Assembly: GCA_030674185.1 (NCBI GenBank)
Contig: JAPXFY010005138.1
Location: forward strand, 1-15,803
Length of the DNA stretch: 15,803 nt
Direction of reading: 5' to 3'
Origin: Monoplex corrugatus
Lineage: Eukaryota; Mollusca; Gastropoda; Littorinimorpha; Ranellidae
How positions within the stretch are numbered: position 1 is the stretch's first letter; each line of letters begins with the position of its first letter. The notes beneath the pieces were generated by a model. That model did no database searches. It saw nothing but the letters and a program-made list of their open reading frames with translations, and was not told where the DNA came from. A program made the translations under genes and the position numbers. Shown here one piece after another: positions 1 to 8,969 of the stretch.

Positions 1-400
1 TGCTGTGTTCGTTGGCTGTCATCCCTTTTCTGCAAAAACTCGCTTTTCTCTGCGAAATAAACAGTTGCCCTCACCAAATTTCCGCAGCTGTTTCTTGAGA
101 GGGTTCCCCACTTTGCGGTCGTCTGCGAGGCCCTCCCAGGATCAGTGTTGATCTCAAGCCCCTTCTTGTCACGTTAAAAAACTCTTTGTATCTCACTGTG
201 GGGGGCCCAATGTTTTCTGCCCCGGGGCAACCCACCAAAAGGGGATGTTTTTTTGGGATCGACCTATTCCAAAGCGGCGAACGTGGCCCAACCAGGCAGC
301 CGACGCTGTTCACAGGAAAAGCATGGTTGGGAGGCAGCGCGGGTCAGGACTTCGGTGTTGGTCACCTTATCGCCATACCCCAAAAAAAAGTCTGATTAGG
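1..400 (-). pseudogene. Non-LTR retrotransposon ORF2, C-terminal fragment (frameshifted, cut by window edge)
   Basis: Read on the minus strand, this stretch gives scattered but ordered pieces of the region downstream of reverse transcriptase in an invertebrate 'endonuclease-reverse transcriptase' ORF2. VTNTEVLTRA lies near 360-330, AWLGHVRRFGIGRSQKN near 300-250, a GPPTVRYKE stretch near 205-180, then a RDKKGLEINTDP block near 165-140 and LADDRK...LKKQLRKFGEG near 130-60. In the family these correspond to the conserved 'LRWLGHVRRM', 'GRPxLRYKDVCKRD' and 'WExLAxDRxxWR' blocks. The pieces fall in different frames and are separated by stops, so the copy is dead or the consensus carries indels. 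The normal C-terminus would continue left of base 1. No catalytic domain is in view. The exact clade (RTE-like or Jockey-like) cannot be fixed from this piece. Confidence 0.7.
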
Positions 401-727
401 GTGTTATGCGTTATGAGTCCGTTGAATTTGGACGAGCCAACAAGAATTTTTTTCTTCCAACTCTTCCGTTCCAAAAATCATCCAAACTCTCAGTTCAAAA
501 AGTTTCTTCTTGACCATCCCTACGTTTCTCAACTACGGGGGACATCAAAATTCTCTTTTTTGGCCCAACAGCATGTAACTCTTTCTTAGTTCTTTAATGA
601 AAAACATTATCACTTACTTAATAACGAAAGAAAAAATCAGAACATATCTGTTTTTAAAACTCTACAAAACTTGCATTGATTATAAAATTCTTAGGATTTT
701 TTTTAAAGTTGGTCAAGATTTGTAAAC
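401..727. other. A/T-rich spacer, nothing recognised
   Basis: On the minus strand this lies just upstream of the ORF2 C-terminal fragment, where the rest of the reverse transcriptase should be. I could not find RT motifs in it, so the retrotransposon copy probably breaks near base 400 or is too decayed to follow. The sequence from about 590 to 700 is strongly A/T-rich. Confidence 0.5.
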
Positions 728-840
728 TCCTCCTCCCTCTGTGCCTCTGTCTCTTTCTCTCTGTCTCTGTCCTATCTGTTCTATCCTGTCTCTACTCTGT
801 CTTGTCTCTGCCCCTGTGTGTGCTTCTCTTCTCTCTCTGT
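728..840. repeat. CT-rich imperfect microsatellite
   Basis: Pyrimidine-rich run of CTCT, CTGT and CCTGT words. It passes directly into the GT-rich block to its right. Open frames across it encode only Leu/Ser/Cys-rich low-complexity strings. Confidence 0.9.
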
Positions 841-1138
841 CTGTGTCAGTGTGTGGCTTGCGTGGCGGTTTTTTGTGTGTGTGTGTGTGTGGTGTGTTGA
901 AATTTTGCTTGTGGGTGTGTGTTGGTGTGTGGTGTGTGTGTGTGTGTGGTGTGTGTGGTTTGTGTGATGGTGTGTGGAGTGAGTGTGTGTGTGAGTGGTT
1001 TTTGGATTTAGTATGTGTGAGGAGTGTTGTAGTGAGGTGTGATTGGTGTGTGATGTTTGTTTGTTTGTGTGTGTGTGTGTGTGTTGTGTCTGTGGGGTGT
1101 GTGGTTGTGGTAAAGTGTATGTTGTGTGTGTTGACCGT
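841..1138. repeat. GT-rich imperfect microsatellite
   Basis: About 300 bp of (GT)n interrupted by GG, TTT and GTGA words, degenerating toward the right end. The alternating purine-pyrimidine stretches have Z-DNA potential. Cys/Val-rich plus-strand and His/Thr-rich minus-strand open frames here are artefacts of the repeat. Confidence 0.95.
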
Positions 1139-1494
1139 GTATTGAATGCATATGTCTGTAGCTTTGTGTGTTTGTTATAAAAAAAAACTTGTATCCACCA
1201 CATGATTTTTTTTCATTCTTACGTAATTTTTTGTGAATTAATTTTGTACAACCTATTTGACTTCTGGTCTATTTTTCCCTGTTCTTGAAAACTATCTTTA
1301 AAACTTCTTAATTTTGGTCATATTCTCAATGTGTTACCTAAAACCCTAATGCGAAAAATCCCACTTGACAAAACTAAAAATTTGAAAAAAAAGGGCCAGA
1401 GTGCCCCCGTGGCTCTTGCCCCCTATTTTTTGCTGTCTAAAAACATGGGGGTTGGTTTATTTTTTGGGTTTGAATCTGCGCTCTTTATCATCCA
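1139..1494. other. A/T-rich spacer before the minisatellite, nothing recognised
   Basis: Low-GC DNA with A and T runs. A 67-codon open frame begins here and ends inside the tandem array; it has no recognisable domain. The array starts abruptly near 1495, after a CATGCTGGCC word. Confidence 0.5.
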
Positions 1495-4400
1495 TGCTGG
1501 CCAAAAATCATGTTTGCCTTCAGCCCTGACGTAAAAATCATGTCTTTCCGTCAGCCGTGAGTCAAAAGCATGTTTTTCCCTCAGCCATGAGCGTTAAAAA
1601 AATCATGTTTTTGCCCCCAGCCATGATGCGTCCAAAAATATGTTTTGCCACAAACCAGATGTGTCAAAAGTAAAGTTTGCCATCAGCCATGATGCGTCAA
1701 AAGTCATGTTTTGCCACACCATGATGCTCAAAAGTATGTTTTTCCATAGCCATGATGCTCAAAAGTCATGTTTTTGCCATAAACCGTGATGCGTCAAAAT
1801 CATGTTTTGCCGTCAGCCGTGATGCGTCAAAATATGTTTTTTCCCCGCCATGAGCGTCAAAAGTCATGTTTTGCCATCCCCCTGATGTGTTTAAAAGTAG
1901 TTTTCCCCCCGCCAGATGCTCAAAAAGTCAGTTTTGCCATCAGCCTGATTGCAAAAGTCTGTTTTTTTCGGTCAGCCATGATGCTCAAAAGTCATGTTTT
2001 TTGCCGTCCCGCCGTGATGCGTCAAAAGTTATGTTTTGCCGCAGCCGTGATGCGTCAAAAGTCATGTTTTTTCCCAGCCCCTGATTCGTCAAAAATCTGT
2101 TTTTCCATAAACCCCTGATGCGTCAAAATCCTGTTGCCAATCATCCCGATCATCAAAAGTCAGTTTGCCATCAAAACCATATGCGTCAAAAGTCAAGTTG
2201 CCACAGCCGTGATGCGTCAAAAGTCAGTTTTGCCATCAACCATGATGCGTCAAAAAACATGTTTTGCCGCAGCCGTGATGCGTCAAAAGTCATATTTTGC
2301 CATCGCCGGGGAAGCGTCAAAAGCATGTTTTGCCGTCAGCCGTGATGCGTCAAAATCTGTTTTCCATCAACCATGATGGATCAAAATTCTCTTTTTTGGG
2401 GCCCTCACCATGATACTCAAAAACATGTTTTGCCACAGCCATAATGGTCAAAATCCCAATTTTTGGCCATCGCCTGAACATCAAAAGTCTGTTTTGCCAT
2501 CAGCCCCTGATACACAAAAGTCAGTTTTCCCCTCAGCCCTGATAATCAAAATCATGTTTTCCATCAGCCATGATACATAAAAGTCATGTTTTGCCATCAG
2601 CCTGATACATCAAAAGTCATGTTTTGCCTCACCATAATCTTCAAAAGTCATGTTTTGCCCTCAGCCGGAAAATCAAAGTCATTTTTGCCATCAGCCGTGA
2701 TACACAAAAATCATGTTTTCCATCACCCTGATACATCAAAATCAAAAGTTGCCCCTCACCATGATACATCAAAAGTCATGTTTTGCCCTCAGCCAGTACA
2801 TCAAAGTCCTGTGTTGCCATCAGCCAGATACATCAAAATTCCTTTTGCCATCAGCCTGATACATCAAAAGTCATGTTTTGCCATCAGCCATGAACATCAA
2901 ATTCATCTTTTGCTCACCATGTACACAAAAAAGTATGTTTTGCCATCCCCCCGTAAAGCGTCAAAATTCATGTTGCCACAACCTACTGCATAAAAAAACA
3001 TGTTGCATCAACCATACTGCTCAAAATCGTTGCTTCAACCTACGCTCAAAAAATCATGTTTATCAACCATATACAAACAAAAGTCTGTTGCCACCAACCA
3101 TACTCATCAAAAGTCAGTTCCCAACCAACTGCATCAAAAAAAAATGTTGCCATCAACTATTTTGCTCAAAAGTCATGTTGCCACAACCCTGCTACAACAA
3201 AATTATGTTTCCATTAACCATACTAATCAAAAATCATGTTGCCATCAACCACCTACATCAAAATCAAAGTTTCCATCAACCATACACACAAAAGTTTTGT
3301 TGCCATCAACCAATACAAAACAAAAGTCATGTTTCCATCAACCAACTGCTCAAAATTGTGTTTCCATCAAACCAGGCATACAAAAAAGTCTGTTCCAAAC
3401 TTTTATTGGGGATCAAAAATCAGTTTCCCCCCAACTATATTCATCAAAAGTCATATTGCCTCAATGCGTATCAACCATTTTGCTTAAAAGCATGTTCATA
3501 AACCATCGCATCAAAAGTCAGTTGCCATCAACCAATGCGTCAAAAGTCAGTTGCCATCACCAAAAAGCATTAAAGGTCTGTTGCCCACCAACCATACTAC
3601 ATCAAAAAACCTGTTCCCCAAACAAAAACATCAAAAGTCCCCCCTGTTGCCATCAAACCCTATACATCAAAAGTCATGTTGCCATCAACCTACTACATCA
3701 AAATCGTTGCCACCAAAACCCTACTACATCAAAAGTCTGTTGCTATCAAACCCCATACATCAAAATCATTTGCCATCAACCTTTACTGCATCAAAAGTCA
3801 TTTGCCACAACCTACTGCCCTCAAAATCATGTTCCATCAACCAACTACATCAAAAATCATGTGCCCTTTAACCATACACATCAAAAGTCATTTGCCACCC
3901 AAAACCCTACTACATCAAAAGTCATGTTGCCCACCAACCATACTAAAAATCAAAAGTCAGTTGCCATCAACCTACACATAAAAATCTGTTGCCCCATCAA
4001 CCCTACTCATAAAATCATGTTGCCATCAAACCTTCTAAACAAAAGTTTGTTGCCACAACCCCAACTGCTCAAAGTCATGGCCATCAAAACCCTATACATC
4101 AAAAGTTATTTGCCAACAACCATTTGCATCAAAAGTTATGTTGCCATCACCCTATACATCAAAAGTTAGGGGCCAACATCCATAAATGCATCAAAAAGTC
4201 ATGTTGCCCCTCAAAAACCCTACTACATCAAAAGTTATGTTGCCAAAAACCCAACCCACGCATCAAAAGTCAATTGCCATCAACCCTCTACATCAAAAGT
4301 TTTGTTGCCAACAACCAACGCACAAAAATTATTTTTCCCCCAACCCTCGCATCAAAAGTTATGTTTCCCTCGCCAGCGCAACATCCAAAAAATCTTGTTG

Positions 4401-4866
4401 CCTTTCCTTAATTTTATCAAAAAACAAAAGTTTCCACCAACCAAAGCATCAAAAGCAGTTCCACAATGCGCTACAAACCATTCTGCAATTTAAAAGTCAT
4501 GTTGCGATAAACCATAAAAACCCCTCAAAAGTCATGTTGCCATCAGCCATTCTGCAACAAAAGTATTTGCCCCCAACCATCTGCATCAAAAGTCAGTTGC
4601 CATCAGCCATTTTGCATCAAAAGTCATGTTGCCACCAACCATTCTGCATCAAACGGTAGGCTGCCAACAGCTGTGAATGGCGTCAAACGTAATGTAGCCA
4701 TTAACCATACTGCATTCAAACATCATGTTGCCATAATCCATACCCGCATCAAAATCATGTTGCCATATTCCATACCGCATCAAAAGTCAAGTTGCCATAA
4801 TCCAGTACTGCATTCAAAGTCATGTGCCATCAACAATTCCTCAATCAAAAAGTCATGTTGATTATA
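1495..4866. repeat. Minisatellite array, ~31-34 bp unit, about a hundred diverged copies
   Basis: A near-uninterrupted tandem array of ~3.37 kb. Each unit has three parts: a GCCATCAGCC or GCCATCAACC block, a variable block, and a CAAAAGTCATGTT block. In the left third (about 1495-2400) the variable block is ATGATGCGT and the spacing is about 32-34 bp, for example GATGCG at 2211, 2243 and 2276. In the middle (about 2400-2960) it is mostly TGATACAT. From about 2970 to 4480 it is ATACTACAT or ACTGCAT with 31-32 bp spacing, and the final TTTT run shortens to TT. The last ~380 bp use ATTCTGCAT. Many units carry small indels, often in the A and T runs. The copy count is length divided by period, not an individual count. 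Several long plus-strand open frames cross the array, including one of 389 codons at 3000-4169. They look like consequences of a stop-poor repeat rather than genes. Confidence 0.97.
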
Positions 4867-4926
4867 CAGAAAAAAAAATGCAAACCTTTGGCGTGCCATG
4901 AAACGAAACTACCAAACAAATAGGAC

Positions 4927-4956
4927 GGGGGCGTAGGGGGAGGGAGGGGGAGGGGG
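4927..4956 (+). other. G-quadruplex-type motif
   Basis: G-runs of 5, 5, 3, 5 and 5 separated by loops of CGTA or a single A. This satisfies the four-run, short-loop rule for an intramolecular G-quadruplex. It lies about 60 bp right of the end of the minisatellite. Confidence 0.8.
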
Positions 4957-5043
4957 AGTAAGGGAACATAATACTACTGTCGCAGGAAAAGGACGGAGTG
5001 TTAGAGTGGCAAAAACTGCTAATGGCAAAAAAAAAGATTGATA

Positions 5044-5069
5044 GGGGACAGAGGGGAGGGGGGAAGGGG
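5044..5069 (+). other. Second G-quadruplex-type motif
   Basis: G-runs of 4, 4, 6 and 4 with loops ACAGA, A and AA. It lies about 90 bp after the first motif and about 250 bp before the GA tract, all purine-rich on the same strand. Confidence 0.75.
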
Positions 5070-5318
5070 AAGACACAGAATTGTGCTGGAGGTGGCAGTA
5101 ATAAGCCTGTGCAACACCCCCGGAGGCATGTGATTATTGATTGTCACCTGCAGGCGGCATGGTTACTACTCCCGCCAACCAATCTCCTGAGAACGCTGCC
5201 TTGGTTCTGATGAAACAGCATGTTCACTTACACACGAACAGCGTCAGGCTCACTGAATGATTCAGACAGCCACTGCCTCTACGCTACTTAGTAGGATACA
5301 AGGGAGCAAGACAAACAC

Positions 5319-5328
5319 ACAGAGAGAC

Positions 5329-5383
<55 letters not shown>

Positions 5384-5667
5384 CAGACCATACGACAGAG
5401 AGAGACAGAGACAGAGAGACTGAGAGAGAGAGAGACAGAGAAGCGAGAGAGAGAAGAGAGAGACAGAGACACAGAGATAGAGAGATGAGACAGAGAGAGA
5501 GAGACAGAGAGAGAGAGATCGAGACAGAGAGAGAACAAGAGACAGAGAGAGACAGAGAGACAGATAGACAGAGAGAGAGACGAGAGAAGACAGACAAGAG
5601 AGACAGACAGAGAGAGAGACAGAGACAGAGAGAGAGAGAGAGAGGAAAAAAGAAAAAAAAAAAGACA
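5319..5667. repeat. GA polypurine microsatellite
   Basis: About 350 bp of (GA)n with regularly interspersed GACA words, ending in an A-rich run near 5645-5665. Near-pure polypurine stretches such as 5346-5380 are mirror-symmetric and could form triplex (H-DNA). Arg/Glu-rich plus-strand and Ser/Leu-rich minus-strand open frames are repeat artefacts. Confidence 0.97.
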
Positions 5668-6632
5668 AAACACAGATGAACTCTCTAGAGTTGCATGAAT
5701 GGGGGGAAGAACTGTAGAGCCACGTGAATGGACCACAACAAACAACACATATAGGAAGACAGAGACTGGCAAGGTTTCTTTACTCCATAGACACGGTCAC
5801 TGACCGGTCATGTGGGCCCCGTCACAGGTCTGGCCGTTGATAGCCAGTGATGCATTACTCAGTCATTCAATCTAAAGGGTTTGTCTTCCATAGGTGCCAA
5901 GTTTGTAAGAAGTGACTGTGCCTACGTGATGGCATGCTCCGAAAAACAAGAGGGACAGTGAAAGAACTACGTGTCAACGGACTGCCTCCGACAGATACAA
6001 CGAGTCAGCTTGTGATCGTCAAACGATCATGACTTGAAGGCGTGGCGCGAGCTAAATTTAGCGATACTGGCTACCGAAAACCGTATCCCTCGAATACTTG
6101 GGTTGACAGAGGTTTAGGTTAGGTGTAGCTTGGCAAAATTCGCTCAAAATTATTTATTTAAAAAAAGGCTAGATCTGTCAGAAAAGTGTAGCTCAGCTAA
6201 TTAGTGCATAATCATTATTAACAAAAAGTGTAATCCGGTCAGAACTGTATTGGACAGGCGTTAGTGTCGACGAACGAGAAACCCAGAGAGGAATGCTAGC
6301 TGTAAATATAGTTGTTATGCTGAACAACGATACACTCACTCGTGACTAGGCGAAACAAGAGACCTTTATTTTCGTTGTTGTCTTAGAATGGATTGAAAAT
6401 GGCAGCCTATGTTCTGAGTGTTGGGCAAGAAAATGGTAAGAGTCTCAAAGCGCGTTAAAAAAATGAATGAAAACGAACGAAATGCTTAATTCCTTTTTCG
6501 CTGGGAAAGGCTAGATAGCAAGTTTTTGAGCTGCTCCACAGCGACTTTTCCATACAACTGTTCCTGTGTACTCGTATTTAATTTGCCTCAGCCAAATTCA
6601 CTCAGAAACTACAAACGTTTTCTTTTCTTCTG
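5668..6632. other. Unique-looking DNA with small palindromes, no gene recognised
   Basis: Moderate GC, no long open frame in either strand and no recognisable RNA gene. It holds a short hairpin at 6013-6029 and a 12 bp palindrome at 6051-6062, plus a TGACCGGTCA palindrome at 5801-5810. The function is unknown. Confidence 0.5.
6013..6029. other. Perfect short hairpin
   Basis: TGATCGT and ACGATCA form a perfect 7 bp inverted repeat around a CAA loop. It could be chance or a binding site; there is no T-run after it and no gene next to it. Confidence 0.6.
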
Positions 6633-6967
6633 TTTTTTTTTACTAGCGTTTTATTTCACGGAAAGCGAAGAAACGGATAGAACACAAAGCTGTGTTTAAA
6701 TGAAACAACAGACACTGGTAACTGGCTGCCACACTTGACTACGTGCATCATAAATATACAGCAGAGAAACAACAAATGTGTTTCCCGCCTAAAATAAGGG
6801 TCGAAAAACTTAACACGGCTAACTATCTTCAAGTTAATGTAAAACGCGTTGTGATGTTCAAAAGTCAGATTATGTTTTGATCTATGAGCAACAGTAAGAA
6901 ATACCCAATCTGCGCTGAAGTTCCTGAAGTCTACAAGTTCATTTAACAAGTAAAAAAAAAAAAACAA
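6633..6967 (-). other. Uncharacterised 103-codon open frame followed by AATAAA and an A-run
   Basis: A minus-strand frame runs from 6967 to 6656. Its stop TGA is followed almost directly by AATAAA (plus-strand TTTATT at 6650-6655), and nine bases later by an A9 run (plus-strand T-run 6633-6641). The predicted protein begins MFFFFYLLNELVD, is rich in Phe, His and Val, and matches no family I recognise. The start lies inside a T-rich run (the complement of the A-rich 6951-6992), so the first residues are doubtful. This could be a terminal exon, a retroposed 3' end or chance. There is no adjacent exon evidence such as a convincing splice acceptor. I treat it as a candidate transcript end, not a gene. 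Confidence 0.2.
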
Positions 6968-6992
6968 AAATCAAAAACAAAAAACAAAAAAA
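6951..6992 (+). repeat. A-rich run with C/T interruptions
   Basis: Twelve A residues followed by CAAAAA, TCAAAAA and CAAAAAA words. It resembles a decaying poly-A tail on the plus strand, but no retroposon body is recognisable to its left. Confidence 0.7.
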
Positions 6993-8160
6993 CCTGCGCT
7001 CTAAAACGAGTTGAACAATACCGAGGTGCATTTGTGCAAGCTGGCCATTTCTCAACGATCAGGTGTCGAACTATTTTGGACTGATAACAGTGACCTGCAC
7101 CGCAAAAAACAAACGTTGCTGGTTATATTATGTTATAGTGAAATACCTGTACAGTCAGACGACACAAGTTCAAGTTTTTTCCTCGTTGTGATCTAGTGCC
7201 GTAAGATGTTCACAATATAGCAACTTACACTACCCGATATTGAACAATACAGTGTGATTACATCATCCATACTGGACAATTAATATGGGACCAATAAACT
7301 GACAGTGCACCGTAACATATTTGACAGCACAGTTCACAGTTATCTGCCGCCAAATACTTTGGACTAATACACTGTATAGGGACTGAACAGGCGTCATTAC
7401 AGCCGGAGAAGTTTAATGACATTACAGAGAGAATAGTATACAGTGAGTTTTATGGTGGTGACCTTCAGACGGCCTATTTCAGGTAAGGTGCAGCATATTT
7501 AAAAGATATACAAGAATGTTCAAGAACATATATTTGACAAAGCTTAGCCTGCTCGGCAACATATACAAAAACACGATTTTCTCAACTGTTTCTTGATGGA
7601 TTTTTTACCAAATTTTGGGTCAGATAGTGGAGGTGTTGAAAAATCGCAAATGCATAAGTCTGGAGAACAAAGTCTCAAAGTCAAGGTCTCACATATCAAA
7701 AAAATAAGTGCCTGCAATCAATCGCCTTTTTTAGAAAGATGTGTAAACATCATTTTTGTAGTAAACTTTTTAAACAATTATTCACACTGTTTTTTTTTTA
7801 TTGGATTGTAAGTTTATCAGTTATATAATCATGCCCTCGACGCATAGCTAGTTTCGTTGTCAATGAAAGCTTCTTCAAAGTCACAGTAATTTTGATACCA
7901 TACATAATGTAGATTCCGTGATCTTATCATGTATGGAAATGCTTGCACAACGATAGGCAAATGTGTACGAATGAGTAAGACTTTGTCACTTTGTATTCAT
8001 TTGTGTATTAATTGTATGAATGATTGTGTGTGTATAGTTTGTGATGCTGATCATGTATGCACTTGTTGGAGTAACCACAGGCTAGAATGTATAGGTATGG
8101 CTCAGAACTCGTCACTATGTAATTCTTCATTTGTGTAGTTTATGACGTGTGTTTTCTGAC
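6993..8160. other. Unique A/T-rich DNA with a degenerate repeated motif, no gene recognised
   Basis: From about 7010 to 7400 a loose motif recurs (TTGAACAATAC at 7011 and 7240; GGAC followed by an AATA word at 7078, 7288 and 7361). A CAGGTAAG word resembling a splice donor occurs near 7490, unsupported by any upstream coding frame. Open frames at 7011-7196, 7593-7811 and 7929-8138 are short and without recognisable domains. The last is Cys-rich because the DNA is full of TGT words. Confidence 0.5.
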
Positions 8161-8312
8161 TTGTGTGTGTGTGTGTGTTGTTGTGTGTGTGTGTGTGTGT
8201 GTGGTGTATGAGTGTGTTGTGTGTGTGTGTGTATGGAGTGTGTGTTATGCTGTGTATGACTCTCCTCATCCTCTCTCTCTCATCCTCTCTCTCTCACTCC
8301 CTCTCTCTACTC
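8161..8312. repeat. GT microsatellite followed by CT microsatellite
   Basis: (GT)n with TT, GGTGTATG and TATGG interruptions to about 8258, then (CT)n-type sequence with TCATCC interruptions to about 8312. Confidence 0.95.
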
Positions 8313-8611
8313 ACTCAGTTGGATGAATGAGTATAGATGCTGTTAATGACAAATATTCTAACTGGCCATAAGGAAGATGGGACTAAAATACAAATGAAAG
8401 GACTGCTGTAAATGCAAAGATGAATGTAGCCCCAGCTTAATGTGACGGTAACGAAGAAGGGGACAATGTGATAGAAGTTCAACTGCAGTTTGATAGTATC
8501 CACGTGTATAATAGTATAAGAAAACCTGATCTCCCTTCCCCTCCCCTTCCCCCATTCATGTATTTGGCCTAAGTGCCGATGTACAATAAACATTATCTAT
8601 GAGTTCTGAGT
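8313..8611. other. ~300 bp unique block ending in AATAAA, between microsatellites
   Basis: Non-repetitive DNA lying exactly between two CT-rich microsatellites. It holds a minus-strand quadruplex-type C-run tract at 8533-8553. Its right end reads AATAAA (8585-8590), CATTATCTATGAG, then TTCTGAG and a CT-rich repeat. The size and tail suggest a retroposon or retroposed 3' end, but I find no convincing Pol III boxes. A 92-codon minus-strand frame at 8315-8593 has no recognisable domain. Confidence 0.4.
8533..8553 (-). other. G-quadruplex-type motif on the minus strand
   Basis: Plus-strand C-runs of 3, 4, 4 and 5 separated by TT, T and TT. It is 31 bp upstream of the AATAAA on the plus strand. 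Confidence 0.75.
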
Positions 8612-8969
8612 TCTCTCTCATCTCTCTCTGGCTCTCGCAGTCTCCCTCTGTCTGTCTATCGGTCCTGTCCTGTCTGTCTGTCTCTGTTTCTCTCGGTCTC
8701 TGTCTTCTCTCCTATTGTCTCTGTCTCTGTCTCCTCTCTCTCCTCTCTCTCTTCTCTCTCGCTGTCTCATTCTCAGGCCTGTCGGTCCTATCTGTGGGCG
8801 GCTGTCTGTTCTGTCTCTGTTTCTTTCTGTCTCTCTCTTGTCTCTCTTCTATTTTCTGTCTTTCTGTCTGTCTCTCTTTGTCTCTATCTCTGTCCTCTTT
8901 CTCTCTCTCTTCCTCCTCTCATCTCTCTCCTTCTCCCTCTCTCTTCTCTCTCTGGGTCTGTCTGTCTGT
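8612..8969. repeat. CT-rich microsatellite
   Basis: About 360 bp of CTCT, CTGT and CCT words, imperfect throughout. It follows the AATAAA-bearing block directly and is followed directly by a GT tract. Ser/Leu-rich open frames across it are artefacts. Confidence 0.95.

Larger units (their letters stand above)
4867..5318. other. Spacer between minisatellite and GA tract, with two G-rich tracts
   Basis: Apart from the two quadruplex-type tracts annotated separately, this is unique-looking DNA. A 70-codon plus-strand frame at 4998-5210 crosses the G-rich part and has no recognisable domain. I see no gene. Confidence 0.5.

Noticed and set aside
741..1203. Long open frames on both strands over the CT/GT microsatellite
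   Set aside because: Pure low-complexity translations of the repeat; no unique sequence of note.
1495..4866. CRISPR-like array (short repeats in regular spacing)
   Set aside because: There are no unique spacers; the whole 31-34 bp unit repeats, the context is eukaryotic, and no cas genes are present.
5257..5772. Arg/Glu-rich and Ser/Leu-rich frames of 110-160 codons over the GA tract
   Set aside because: Dinucleotide repeats are stop-free in several frames, so the length carries no meaning.
6108..6124. Telomere-like TTTAGGTTAGGT word
   Set aside because: Fewer than two complete hexamers, no array; chance.
7480..7500. Splice-donor-like CAGGTAAG as evidence of a host exon
   Set aside because: No open frame of useful length leads up to it and no matching acceptor was found; such words occur often by chance.
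7929..8138. Small Cys-rich open frame (69 codons, about ten Cys), tempting as a secreted Cys-rich peptide
   Set aside because: The Cys codons come from TGT words in DNA grading into a GT microsatellite. There is no signal peptide-like hydrophobic start and no family Cys pattern.
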